From Clostridia bacterium (GTDB lineage Bacteria; Bacillota; Clostridia; Christensenellales; Borkfalkiaceae), in contig CAAGLC010000004.1 of assembly GCA_900770685.1 (NCBI GenBank), positions 1 to 22,874 on the forward strand: a stretch of 22,874 nt of DNA, written 5' to 3'. The notes under the pieces are model-generated. The model had not been told where the DNA came from. It did no database searches and saw nothing but the letters and a program-made list of their open reading frames with translations. Positions 8,900 through 15,896 of this stretch are shown in pieces. Position numbers and translations under genes: made by a program. Positions within the stretch are counted from its first letter, which is position 1; the number at the start of each line of letters is the position of its first letter.

Positions 8900-9679
8900 A
8901 TGTTACCGAAGTGGATTATCAGTAAGGGAAAAGGTCTAATAAATTGTTTAAAATTTGATTTTTATAAAATTAAAAACTCAAAAAACATATTAATTATAAC
9001 GGGTATATCCTTATTTATAGAATTATCTGTGTTTATATTACACTTTGTTATTAACAATTATGGTCATGCGACAGGCGTTATAGAACATCTTGCAGACCAA
9101 GTAAATAATTTAGACGTGCTTGTAATTTTGTTTACCATATTATTCGTATGTAAAGATTTTTCAAGTGGATATATAAAGAACTTCTATAATGAGGTAGGAA
9201 AGCTTGAATACGTTTTATCAAAATTTATTGTAGTATCTTTATACGTAATTCTTTATCAATTTATATTTTTTCTTATGTCCTTGTTCTTCGTGTATGCTTT
9301 TGGGGAGCGTTGCTTCTTTTACTATATGCCATATCATACCGAAGCTGACATGTGGGAGGCAGTAAGACAAGCGATATCTGTTACAATAAGTCTTGTCGTT
9401 GTTGGCTTTGTAACAACGTTTTTTTGTTTCTTGTTTAAGAAGGAGTACATAGTATTAGTAGTTATTTTACCTTGGATGCTATTTTTACAGCATATAGTTA
9501 TTGGGATAATAAGAGATATATTATCTGCATGGCCAAGTCTTGCTTCTTTTGATATTTTTAAGCTAAGGGTTTTAGCCAGAAATGATTACAAAACCTTAAT
9601 TACAAAAATAATGGCTATTGTTTCAGCAACGTCCTCATTTCTATGGAGTTATTTGCTTTATAGAAATAAGAAAATTTAG
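8900..9679 (+). CDS. ABC transporter permease (lantibiotic-immunity/ABC-2 type)
   Basis: A 259-residue membrane protein with about six hydrophobic segments, including ILIITGISLFIELSVFILHF, a second starting VLVILFTILFV, and others near residues 100-125, 160-185, 187-213 and 230-250. The basic amphipathic start followed by FDFYKIKNSK resembles permeases of lantibiotic-protection and bacitracin-type ABC exporters. I chose the ATG at 8900 over the upstream GTG at 8873 because TAAGGAG (8884-8890) lies nine bases before it; the longer frame would overlap the peptide gene. It should pair with the ATPase 20 bases downstream to move a peptide or lipid-like substrate across or out of the membrane. The substrate is not shown by the sequence. 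Its codon use is visibly ATA/TTA-rich compared with the upstream genes. Confidence 0.75.
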   Translation: MLPKWIISKGKGLINCLKFDFYKIKNSKNILIITGISLFIELSVFILHFVINNYGHATGVIEHLADQVNNLDVLVILFTILFVCKDFSSGYIKNFYNEVGKLEYVLSKFIVVSLYVILYQFIFFLMSLFFVYAFGERCFFYYMPYHTEADMWEAVRQAISVTISLVVVGFVTTFFCFLFKKEYIVLVVILPWMLFLQHIVIGIIRDILSAWPSLASFDIFKLRVLARNDYKTLITKIMAIVSATSSFLWSYLLYRNKKI

Positions 9680-9699
9680 CTTGACAAGGAGAGACAATA

Positions 9700-10413
9700 A
9701 TGGATGAAATACTATCAATAAAAGACCTTAATTTTTCATTTGGTAAGAATAAAGTATTAAATGGAGTAAATTTAAATATTAAAATTGGCGAAATTTATGG
9801 TATAGTTGGCAATAACGGGGTGGGTAAAACTACTTTATTAAAACTTATCTGCGGGTTATTAAAGCCTACTGGCGGAGAGATTAATTTCAATAATAACGAA
9901 CTTTTTAGAATAGGTGTTCTAATAGAATCGTCCGGGGTTTATGGAGGGTTCAATGCTTATGAAAATTTGCGAGCTAAGTCAATATTGTTAGGACTAAGAA
10001 AGACAGAAGGACAAATAAAAGAATTACTTTCTTTTGTTGGACTTGGGAATGCATGTGATAAGAAGGTACGTAAATTTTCTATGGGTATGAAACAACGTTT
10101 AGGCATTGCGCTAGCACTAATTGGAGATCCGCAGCTTCTAGTTTTAGATGAGCCTATAAACGGTTTAGACCCTGAGGGAATCAGCGAAATAAATAATATA
10201 ATAAGAAGGATTGTTGTAGAACGGGAGTGTACGGTTTTAGTTTCAAGCCATATTCTCGAGGAGTTGTTAAAGGTTGCAACAAACTTTGCTTTTATTAAAG
10301 GTGGAAAGGTAATAAAAGATATTCCTAAGAAACAGCTATTGCTTGAAAAAGGTGATTTGCCTATTGAGGAATATTATTTACAAGTAATTAGAAACAACAA
10401 AGCACGGCTTTAA
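9700..10413 (+). CDS. ABC transporter ATP-binding protein, BcrA/LanF-like
   Basis: This is a 237-residue nucleotide-binding subunit that powers the permease upstream. It has Walker A GNNGVGKTT (37-45), signature FSMGMKQR, Walker B LLVLDEP with the catalytic Glu, D-loop NGLDP and switch histidine SSHILEE. In place of the usual Q-loop it has the GVLIESSGVYGGF segment with Glu, a feature of the bacitracin and lantibiotic protection branch. The last residues run into a terminator. The start has an AAGGAG site eight bases before the ATG. Together with the preceding peptide and permease it forms a compact cassette; self-immunity, export of the peptide, or antibiotic resistance are all possible. The ATPase function is secure, the substrate is not. 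Confidence 0.9.
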   Translation: MDEILSIKDLNFSFGKNKVLNGVNLNIKIGEIYGIVGNNGVGKTTLLKLICGLLKPTGGEINFNNNELFRIGVLIESSGVYGGFNAYENLRAKSILLGLRKTEGQIKELLSFVGLGNACDKKVRKFSMGMKQRLGIALALIGDPQLLVLDEPINGLDPEGISEINNIIRRIVVERECTVLVSSHILEELLKVATNFAFIKGGKVIKDIPKKQLLLEKGDLPIEEYYLQVIRNNKARL

Positions 10414-10430
10414 GCTGTGCTTTTGACTTT
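10399..10430 (+). terminator. Terminator of the peptide/ABC cassette
   Basis: AAAGCACGGCTT pairs with AAGCTGTGCTTT (10399-10423, one G-T pair) and is followed by TTTTGACTTT. The stem contains the ATPase stop codon, so the gene end and the terminator overlap. Confidence 0.8.
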
Positions 10431-10468
10431 TAAACTTTTATTATTCGATTGATTTAAGTGGTAAAATA

Positions 10469-10498
10469 AAAACGTCGCATAATTTATGCGACGTTTTT
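10469..10498 (-). terminator. Terminator of the HU gene (also works for the plus strand)
   Basis: A perfect 11-bp stem ACGTCGCATAA/TTATGCGACGT is flanked by A-runs and T-runs on both sides. It lies between convergent genes and should end transcription from both directions, chiefly HU. Confidence 0.9.
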
Positions 10499-10515
10499 AG
10501 TGTTTTTTTATTAAA

Positions 10516-10785
10516 CTAGAATAAATCTTTGTATGCCTTACCGAATTTGAAAGTGGGAGTTTTAGAAGCAGCAATTTTGATTTTTTCACTGGTTTTAGGA
10601 TTAATGCCTTCTCTAGCAGGTTTTGATTTAACGTCAAACGTGCCAAAACCAGAGATTTGAACGCTTTCGCCTTCTTTAAGACTATCAGTGATAGCGCCGA
10701 TAAATCCTTCTAAAGCGATACCAGCGTCCTTAAGAGTGATACCACACTTGTTTGCAATTGCTCTAACTAATTCCTTCTTATTCAT
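10516..10785 (-). CDS. hup: DNA-binding protein HU
   Basis: This is an 89-residue histone-like protein, the standard HU length, that bends and compacts DNA without sequence preference and supports recombination and replication. The N-terminus MNKKELVRAIA, the core ISGFGTFDVKSKPAR and the arm segment REGINPKTSEKI, with the DNA-intercalating Pro of the NP motif, are canonical. The ATG at 10785 is preferred over an upstream in-frame TTG at 10794: GGAGG (10796-10800 on the complementary strand) is ten bases from the ATG but only one base from the TTG. It has its own promoter and terminator and is monocistronic. Confidence 0.95.
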   Translation of the reverse strand: MNKKELVRAIANKCGITLKDAGIALEGFIGAITDSLKEGESVQISGFGTFDVKSKPAREGINPKTSEKIKIAASKTPTFKFGKAYKDLF

Positions 10786-10817
10786 TTTCCACAATCCTCC
10801 ATTATAATATTGTTATT

Positions 10818-10845
10818 ATTATACCATAGAATAATATATTTTCAA
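10818..10845 (-). promoter_or_regulatory. Promoter of the HU gene
   Basis: Read on the minus strand, TTGAAA (10845-10840), a 16-base spacer and a perfect TATAAT (10823-10818) precede the HU ribosome site by about 17 bases. Confidence 0.8.
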
Positions 10846-10935
10846 TAGTTTTTTTAAAAAAAGTGCTAAAAACGATAAAAAAATGGCAAAAAAAGGGCAA
10901 AAATAGCGAAAAATCCGCTAGGCGACTTTATTGTC

Positions 10936-10964
10936 TTGACATTTTTTATTTTTTATCTTAATAT
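10936..10964 (+). promoter_or_regulatory. Promoter giving a nearly leaderless mRNA for the 10976 gene
   Basis: TTGACA (10936-10941), 17 bases, TAATAT (10959-10964). The expected start of transcription, near 10971, lies only about five bases before the ATG at 10976, leaving no room for a ribosome binding site; none is visible. Confidence 0.75.
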
Positions 10965-10975
10965 TATCGTAAGTT

Positions 10976-12163
10976 ATGAATAGTTTTGAAAATAGAATTA
11001 ATCAACTTAATACCGTTGCTATGAAAAACTTCTCGGTAATAGGGAGTGTTACCTTTCATTATGGCGATTTAATCGTTAAAACGACCGAGTTGTTAAATAG
11101 GTTAATCCCGTTTGGTAAAGCAATCGTTTTATGTGAACAAGAAGACTATGAAAAAATAGCAAAACCGCTTAGCGACCACTTAAAAAATAACGGTATTAAA
11201 GCGATTATTTTAATTGAATCAAAAACGGACTCTGAGAGTTTGAAAGAACAATTGATAAAGTCTATTCCAGAAGACGCGCGTTGTATCGTGGCGACAAGTA
11301 ATTGGCTTTACAACGTAGCGGGAGAACTTGCCGGAGAACTTAATCTATACGGTGTTTTTACCTGCCACAACCTAGACTTTAGCAATTTATTAAACTATGA
11401 AGTCAAGGATAAAAACAAGGTAACGAAACTTGATTTTGATAGAAATATAATTTTAGACGTTGATAGAATTTTAGAAAATCAAGAAAGCCTTCCCGTTGAG
11501 TTTGCGTTTATTATGAGTAAATTAACGGCGCTTATCGATTATAGAATTTTTGGGATATTAACGGGCACGGTTATAAGCAAGGATGCGTATAATTTAGTTA
11601 GAGAAGCCGTTGAGGAAACTTATTCTATATTTTCGAGCGCTCGTGAAGAATACGTTTACACACTAATTGCAAACTCCATAAAGATAAGGCTTGCAAATTT
11701 AATATCAAGAGGTATAATTTTAAAAAACAGCGCCGTTGACGTTGCAGTTAGCGACTGTGACGACCTACTAACGTATTTATCGTACGCCAAAAGAATTACT
11801 AAAATTTACGCTCTTTGTTTTTCTATGGAATTCGACGGGGTGGAAACACCGGATTATTTTGAAAGAGCACAAGCCCTTTGTGAACGGCAAGACGATTTAA
11901 AACTTGAAATTTCTACGTGGATTGCAAGGCAGGCAAAAATTTCAAGGGAAAAAAGAGTGGAAATCGCGACGGTTAAACAAAAACTTCACGCCGAAGTATT
12001 AAACTATCTAAAGATATTCGATAAGGTATCAAAAACGTATATCGCACTCGGTGGAATAATTAATAAAAGCGACGATAATTTCGTTAAAAACGCAGGCGAC
12101 GGTCTAGGTGTTTTTAACGGAATTACGCTCGCAAGAGAAAGTGGAATTTGCGAATTTTTATAA
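10976..12163 (+). CDS. Degenerate glycerol-1-phosphate dehydrogenase (AraM/EgsA)-like protein
   Basis: This 395-residue protein aligns by eye with the AraM/EgsA glycerol-1-phosphate dehydrogenase group of the iron-alcohol dehydrogenase/dehydroquinate synthase superfamily. The clearest match is IMSKLTALIDYRIFGILTGT (179-198) followed by DAYNLVREAVEE, against the GDMLGKITSLADWEISRHLAGE region of EgsA. The catalytic features are missing: the Gly-rich NAD-binding GSGT is replaced by TSNW (107-110), the GFGD motif reads EFAF (175-178), and the metal-binding GEHHxSH cluster reads as VDVAVSD near 254-260. Asp134 may be a remnant of the VDG motif. It is thus probably a non-catalytic homologue with an unknown, perhaps regulatory or binding, role. 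It has a strong promoter, apparently no leader, and its own terminator. The frame is intact, so it is a pseudoenzyme, not a pseudogene. Confidence 0.65.
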   Translation: MNSFENRINQLNTVAMKNFSVIGSVTFHYGDLIVKTTELLNRLIPFGKAIVLCEQEDYEKIAKPLSDHLKNNGIKAIILIESKTDSESLKEQLIKSIPEDARCIVATSNWLYNVAGELAGELNLYGVFTCHNLDFSNLLNYEVKDKNKVTKLDFDRNIILDVDRILENQESLPVEFAFIMSKLTALIDYRIFGILTGTVISKDAYNLVREAVEETYSIFSSAREEYVYTLIANSIKIRLANLISRGIILKNSAVDVAVSDCDDLLTYLSYAKRITKIYALCFSMEFDGVETPDYFERAQALCERQDDLKLEISTWIARQAKISREKRVEIATVKQKLHAEVLNYLKIFDKVSKTYIALGGIINKSDDNFVKNAGDGLGVFNGITLARESGICEFL

Positions 12164-12192
12164 AAAACGAATAAAATAAATAATTTTAGTCA

Positions 12193-12224
12193 ATAACTCT
12201 TCTGTGAAAAGGAAGAGTTTTTTT
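12193..12224 (+). terminator. Terminator of the 10976 gene overlapping the next start codon
   Basis: AACTCTTC (12193-12200) pairs with GAAGAGTT (12212-12219) around a short loop and is followed by five more T. The loop contains the GTG at 12204 that starts the next reading frame. It has all the marks of an intrinsic terminator, yet lies inside the downstream gene's initiation region. Confidence 0.75.
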
Positions 12225-12644
12225 ATTTGCAAAATTTTACCGATAGTTATAGTGTTCTTAAACTTATTAACGGTTTTTTGTTTGTGTTTAGCAAATTCCG
12301 AAAGTCAGTTAAAAGCTTTTAAGGGAGAATACGAGATATACTTAAACGACTCGTCTTCTAACGCGCAAATAATTTCTATCAGTAGGGAAAACGTCAAGTT
12401 CTATCCTAATAAAACAGGTGAGGCGGTTTGTATTGACGGTTTATTAAACGTTAATAAAATATTACGCCAACTAAACGCTAGGGTGATATTAATAGAAGAA
12501 ATCAACGAGGGAACTTGTTATTACGCTTTTTCGCCTAACGTCAAATATAGAAAACTCTTAAAAGGTAAAACCGTCAACGTGCAAATTTTCGTTGGAGTGG
12601 ACAGAGTAAAAATAGGAACGCCTATAATCTACGGAAGTTTTTAG
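12204..12644 (+). CDS. Secreted or membrane-anchored YwmB-like protein
   Basis: A 146-residue protein with an N-terminal signal or anchor: MKRK, then a hydrophobic run at residues 11-30, with Ala30 as a possible cleavage point. The rest would be extracytoplasmic. The C-terminal VNVQIFVG...VKIGTPIIYGSF resembles, from memory, the end of the YwmB family (NLQIA...VTVGTPIV), but the protein is much shorter than Bacillus YwmB. Support from context: the next gene is SpoIIQ-like, and in Bacillus ywmB lies close upstream of spoIIQ. The start is uncertain: the GTG at 12204 has no ribosome site and lies in a terminator loop. A weak TTGCGA-N18-TAAAAT promoter at 12148-12177 could drive it. Function is unknown. 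Confidence 0.5.
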   Translation: MKRKSFFICKILPIVIVFLNLLTVFCLCLANSESQLKAFKGEYEIYLNDSSSNAQIISISRENVKFYPNKTGEAVCIDGLLNVNKILRQLNARVILIEEINEGTCYYAFSPNVKYRKLLKGKTVNVQIFVGVDRVKIGTPIIYGSF

Positions 12645-12707
12645 TAAACGAGGTATAAAAAAATTTTTTAAGGAAATAATCTAGTTGAAATTCATGGAGG
12701 TTTATAA

Positions 12708-13352
12708 ATGAAAAGAACACACGGAAACGTAATTACATTTTTAAGAAGAAACGCATCATACGTAGTTTTAGCATTTTGTATTCTAGCAGTAGGGTTATCG
12801 GTGGCGCTAGTAATATTGAACGAAAAGCCTGACGTAGGAATTAACCAAGAACAACCGGTTGACAAGAACGAGGGAAATAACTCAGATGGAACGGTCAATA
12901 ACCCCGGTACGAACGAAGAAGTACCCGTAATCAAGGAAATCAAGTTCATAATGCCGGTAAACACTAACAATATTAGCGAATATAGTGAAACGATGGTTTT
13001 TAATAGCACGCTTAATAGATACTCGGTGCATAAGGCTATGGATTTTATGGCTGATGAGGGAAGTCCGGTTTACGCAGTTTACGATGGAACGGTTGAGAAG
13101 ATTGAAAGTAGCTTGTTAACAGGCGTAACGGTAACTATCGACCACGGAAACGGACTAAAAACCGTATATAATTCAATGGCAGACGCAGAACTTTTAGTGG
13201 AAGGGCAAAAAGTTAGCCAAGGTGAAGTAATCGGCGAGGTTTCCGTTACCAATAGACAAGAATATAAAAACGGCGCTCATCTTCATTTCGAGGTTATGGA
13301 AAACGGAGAAATTATCGATCCCGTTAAATATTTAACCTTGGAAGAAAAATAG
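12708..13352 (+). CDS. SpoIIQ-like membrane-anchored M23 (LytM) protein
   Basis: A 214-residue protein with one membrane segment at about residues 18-37, a Gly/Asn/Pro-rich linker to about residue 75, and a LytM (peptidase M23) domain at about 95-208. The zinc ligands are all present: His108 and Asp112 in HKAMD, and His191 and His193 in AHLHFE. The pre-domain segment IMPVNTNNIS and the short spacing match SpoIIQ, the forespore partner of SpoIIIAH that links the two membranes during engulfment. Bacillus SpoIIQ has lost the first His, while clostridial versions keep it, so this one is clostridia-like. A plain vegetative cell-wall endopeptidase is the alternative. GGAGG (12696-12700) lies seven bases before the ATG. 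It is followed by a strong terminator. Confidence 0.7.
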   Translation: MKRTHGNVITFLRRNASYVVLAFCILAVGLSVALVILNEKPDVGINQEQPVDKNEGNNSDGTVNNPGTNEEVPVIKEIKFIMPVNTNNISEYSETMVFNSTLNRYSVHKAMDFMADEGSPVYAVYDGTVEKIESSLLTGVTVTIDHGNGLKTVYNSMADAELLVEGQKVSQGEVIGEVSVTNRQEYKNGAHLHFEVMENGEIIDPVKYLTLEEK

Positions 13353-13366
13353 TTGCATTAAACGAC

Positions 13367-13414
13367 AAAACTCCGAATAGGATACTATAGACAAGTATCT
13401 TATCGGAGTTTTTT
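13367..13414 (+). terminator. Terminator of the M23 gene, containing the next gene's ribosome site
   Basis: AAAACTCCGA pairs with TCGGAGTTTT, and past one bulged A the inner TAGGATACT pairs with AGTATCTTA, giving a hairpin of about 19 bp with a T-run. The GGAG in its descending arm (13405-13408) is exactly seven bases from the ATG at 13416. Confidence 0.85.
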
Positions 13415-13415
13415 A

Positions 13416-14864
13416 ATGAAGAAATTAAGTTTAGCGTTAATTTTACTGTTTATACCCTGTATTTTCCTTTTTTCATCTTGCGAAAAGGGAAAAAAGATAA
13501 GCCAATATAAAATCGATTGTACGCTTATAGACAACGTTTTAGAGGGCGTGGAAGAGGTTGATTTTTATAACGATAGTGAAAACGCTTTTAGCGTTTTGAA
13601 GTTCAATCTTCATGCAAATGCGTTTAGAGAGGACGCAAAGTATAAGCCTATAGCGAGTTCGTATGAAACGAAAGCCTATTATGACGGAAAAAGTTACGGC
13701 AACCTAGAGATTAAGAAGGTTTATTCAGACAAAGAAGATTTAGAGTATATAGTAACGGGTGAAGACCAAAACGTTTTAGACGTTCACTTAAAAGAGGAAG
13801 TTTTTCCCGAAGAAAGAGTTAAAATTTACATAGAATACACTTTAAACGTGGCTAAAGTTATCGCAAGAACGGGTATAACCAAAAACACCGTTAACTTAGC
13901 AAACTTTTATCCAATACTTTGCGCTATCGAAAACGGAAGTTTTTACGAGTGCCTATATTATTCAAATGGCGACCCGTATTTTAGCGATTGCGCCGATTAC
14001 ACGGTTAACTTTACGTGTGATGAAAAATACGTAGTAGCAAGTTCGGGCGAGAACGTGCAAAATAAAAAAATAAACGGCAAACAACAAAACGTTTATAAAA
14101 TAGATAATGCAAGGTCGTTTGCAATAGTGCTTAGCGAACATTTTAAGACCTTATCTAAAACGGTTAACGGCGTTAACGTAATTTACTACTACTATACCGA
14201 AGAAAACGCCGAAGAATTTTTAAGTACGGCAGTAAAAAGCGTTGAATATTTTGAAAACGTGTTCGGGAAATACGGATATAACACCTACTCGGTCGTAGAA
14301 ACACAGTTTATGCAAGGAGGTATGGAATTCCCTGCGTTAGTTATGATTAGCGACGAACTTGAAAGGGAGGCGTATAACGAAGTTATCGTTCACGAAACGG
14401 CGCATCAATGGTGGCAAACTGGAGTGGGAAACAACGAGATTGAATACGGATTTTTGGACGAAGGCTTAGCAGAATATTCGGTAATTTTGTTTTATGAGAA
14501 TCACTCCGAATACGGATTAGACAGAAAAACCTTGGTTACTTCTGCAGAAAAAACCTATAAAATCTTTTGCTCGGTTTACGATAAACTGTTTGGCAACGTA
14601 AACACTACGATGCTTAGAAGCCTAAAAGATTTTAACGCCGAATACGAATATGTAAATATAGCCTACGTTAAGCCGTGTATAATGTACGACAATTTAAGAA
14701 ATGCTATCGGGGAAGAAGAGTTTTTTAACTCATTAAGAAATTATTATGAAAAATATAAATTCAAAAACGCAACTCCCGATTGTTTAGTTTCAGAATTTGA
14801 AAAGCAGGTAAGAGATGCAAAAGGATATTTTTACAGCTTCTTTGAAGGAAAGGCGATATTGTAA
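13416..14864 (+). CDS. Lipoprotein metallopeptidase, M1 (aminopeptidase N-like) family
   Basis: A 482-residue lipoprotein: signal MKKLSLALILLFIPCIFLF with lipobox FSSC22, so anchored on the outside of the membrane. An N-terminal beta domain (about 30-225) resembling the M1 family is followed by the catalytic domain with HETAH (326-330) and Glu349, the M1 pattern HEXXH-18 residues-E. The M1 substrate-binding motif GAMEN is replaced by GGMEF (301-305). It is shorter than classical aminopeptidase N, ending soon after the catalytic domain, like other small bacterial M1 proteins. It probably trims peptides outside the cell. The likely ribosome site GGAG lies in the 3' arm of the terminator of the preceding gene, and I see no good promoter between that terminator and the ATG. 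Confidence 0.85.
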   Translation: MKKLSLALILLFIPCIFLFSSCEKGKKISQYKIDCTLIDNVLEGVEEVDFYNDSENAFSVLKFNLHANAFREDAKYKPIASSYETKAYYDGKSYGNLEIKKVYSDKEDLEYIVTGEDQNVLDVHLKEEVFPEERVKIYIEYTLNVAKVIARTGITKNTVNLANFYPILCAIENGSFYECLYYSNGDPYFSDCADYTVNFTCDEKYVVASSGENVQNKKINGKQQNVYKIDNARSFAIVLSEHFKTLSKTVNGVNVIYYYYTEENAEEFLSTAVKSVEYFENVFGKYGYNTYSVVETQFMQGGMEFPALVMISDELEREAYNEVIVHETAHQWWQTGVGNNEIEYGFLDEGLAEYSVILFYENHSEYGLDRKTLVTSAEKTYKIFCSVYDKLFGNVNTTMLRSLKDFNAEYEYVNIAYVKPCIMYDNLRNAIGEEEFFNSLRNYYEKYKFKNATPDCLVSEFEKQVRDAKGYFYSFFEGKAIL

Positions 14865-14867
14865 ATT

Positions 14868-14905
14868 AAAAGCGGACGCTATGTTAACTAGCGTCCGCTT
14901 TATAA
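14868..14905. terminator. Bidirectional terminator between the M1 gene and the EamA gene
   Basis: AAAGCGGACGCTA (14868-14880, extending one base) pairs perfectly with TAGCGTCCGCTTT around a seven-base loop. It lies between convergent genes and serves both. Confidence 0.85.
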
Positions 14906-14915
14906 TATTAATAAT

Positions 14916-15824
14916 TTATTTACTTTCGGTCTTCTTTCTTATAAAAGATTTTAATATAGATGAAGAAACGATAATTACGTAACCTATAATGCTAAAGATA
15001 TCCGGCAGTTCGTAAACGAACACGAATCCAAGGAGCGCCGAGAATATTATTTGAGTGTAGCCGTAAAGCGAAACCTCCTTAGCGGGAGCAAACTTATATG
15101 CTAAAGTAACGGTGTATTGAGCGATACACGCCATTACGCCTGCAAGCAAGAGATAGGTTAGTTGTAGTAAGGTCATTTCGTGATAATCGAAAATCATAAA
15201 AGGGATTACTGCGATACAGGAAAAAGTGGAAAAGAAGAAGACTATATAAGAAGGTCGCTCTCCGTTTTTTCCTAATACTCTAACGAAAGCGTAAGCGAGT
15301 CCCGCGCCTAGTCCACCGATAAAACCGACGAGCGTAGATAGAGTATGACTTACGTCGAAGGATGGCTTAGCGATAAAAACAGCGCCTACGAGCGCGAAAA
15401 AGATTAAAAGCCAATCTAAAGGCGAAGCCTTTTCCTTTAAGAGAAAGATGGAAAAGAGAACGGAGAAAATGGGGGAGAGTTTATTTAAGATGGAAGCGTC
15501 GGCAAGGTTAAGGTGATCAATTGCGTAAAAATTGCAAATTATGCCTATAGTACCGGCTATAGACCTACCGAGAAGTGGCAACAAACTGCCTTTTTTCATT
15601 TTTAAGTTTCCGCTTTTTAATAACAAGAAAAAAGTGAATAAACTCGCTATTAGATTTCTAAAGAAAGTTTTTTGGAATACGGGCAAATCTCCCGCTAAAC
15701 GAACGAATAAACTCATAACGGCAAAAGAGAACGCAGAAATAATTATAAATATTATTCCAAGTTTAACGTTGTCGCCGGTGGGTTTTGAATTATTTGGTTT
15801 TATGCCGTTAAAATTTTTATCCAT
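14916..15824 (-). CDS. EamA/DMT-superfamily transporter
   Basis: A 302-residue inner-membrane protein with about ten hydrophobic helices arranged as two EamA repeats (about residues 22-150 and 165-295), the layout of drug/metabolite transporters such as RhaT, YdcZ and PecM relatives. The N-terminal 20 residues are polar and the C-terminus ends in basic residues. Marker segments are LFVRLAGDLPVFQKTFFRN near the start and PIFSVLFSIFLLKEKASP at the end of the first repeat. The substrate cannot be told. The ATG at 15824 has no ribosome site, and a TATAAT ends only eight bases upstream, so the mRNA is likely leaderless. It is separated from azlCD by a terminator, so it is a separate unit on the same strand. 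Confidence 0.9.
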   Translation of the reverse strand: MDKNFNGIKPNNSKPTGDNVKLGIIFIIISAFSFAVMSLFVRLAGDLPVFQKTFFRNLIASLFTFFLLLKSGNLKMKKGSLLPLLGRSIAGTIGIICNFYAIDHLNLADASILNKLSPIFSVLFSIFLLKEKASPLDWLLIFFALVGAVFIAKPSFDVSHTLSTLVGFIGGLGAGLAYAFVRVLGKNGERPSYIVFFFSTFSCIAVIPFMIFDYHEMTLLQLTYLLLAGVMACIAQYTVTLAYKFAPAKEVSLYGYTQIIFSALLGFVFVYELPDIFSIIGYVIIVSSSILKSFIRKKTESK

Positions 15825-15832
15825 ATTATATT

Positions 15833-15861
15833 ATTATACGCTTTCATATTAAAAAAGTAAA
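15833..15861 (-). promoter_or_regulatory. Promoter of the EamA gene, predicted leaderless
   Basis: On the minus strand TTTACT (15861-15856), 17 bases, and a perfect TATAAT (15838-15833) end eight bases before the ATG (15824). Transcription would start within a few bases of the start codon. A second TATAAT (15830-15825) abuts the ATG. Confidence 0.65.
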
Positions 15862-15888
15862 ACAAAACCGACTGTCGTTACAGTCGGT
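15851..15888 (-). terminator. Terminator of azlCD
   Basis: On the minus strand ACCGACTG pairs with CAGTCGGT (15888-15867) around a six-base loop, followed by TTTGTTTTAC and more T. The T-tail runs into the -35 region of the EamA promoter. Confidence 0.8.
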
Positions 15889-15896
15889 ATAAGAAG

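Noticed and set aside
10516..10794. HU starting at an upstream TTG (three extra residues)
   Set aside because: The GGAGG would lie one base from the TTG but ten bases from the ATG at 10785, which also gives the normal HU N-terminus.
12645..12707. Terminator from the A7T6 run before the M23 gene
   Set aside because: It is only a short A/T self-complement with no GC-rich stem.
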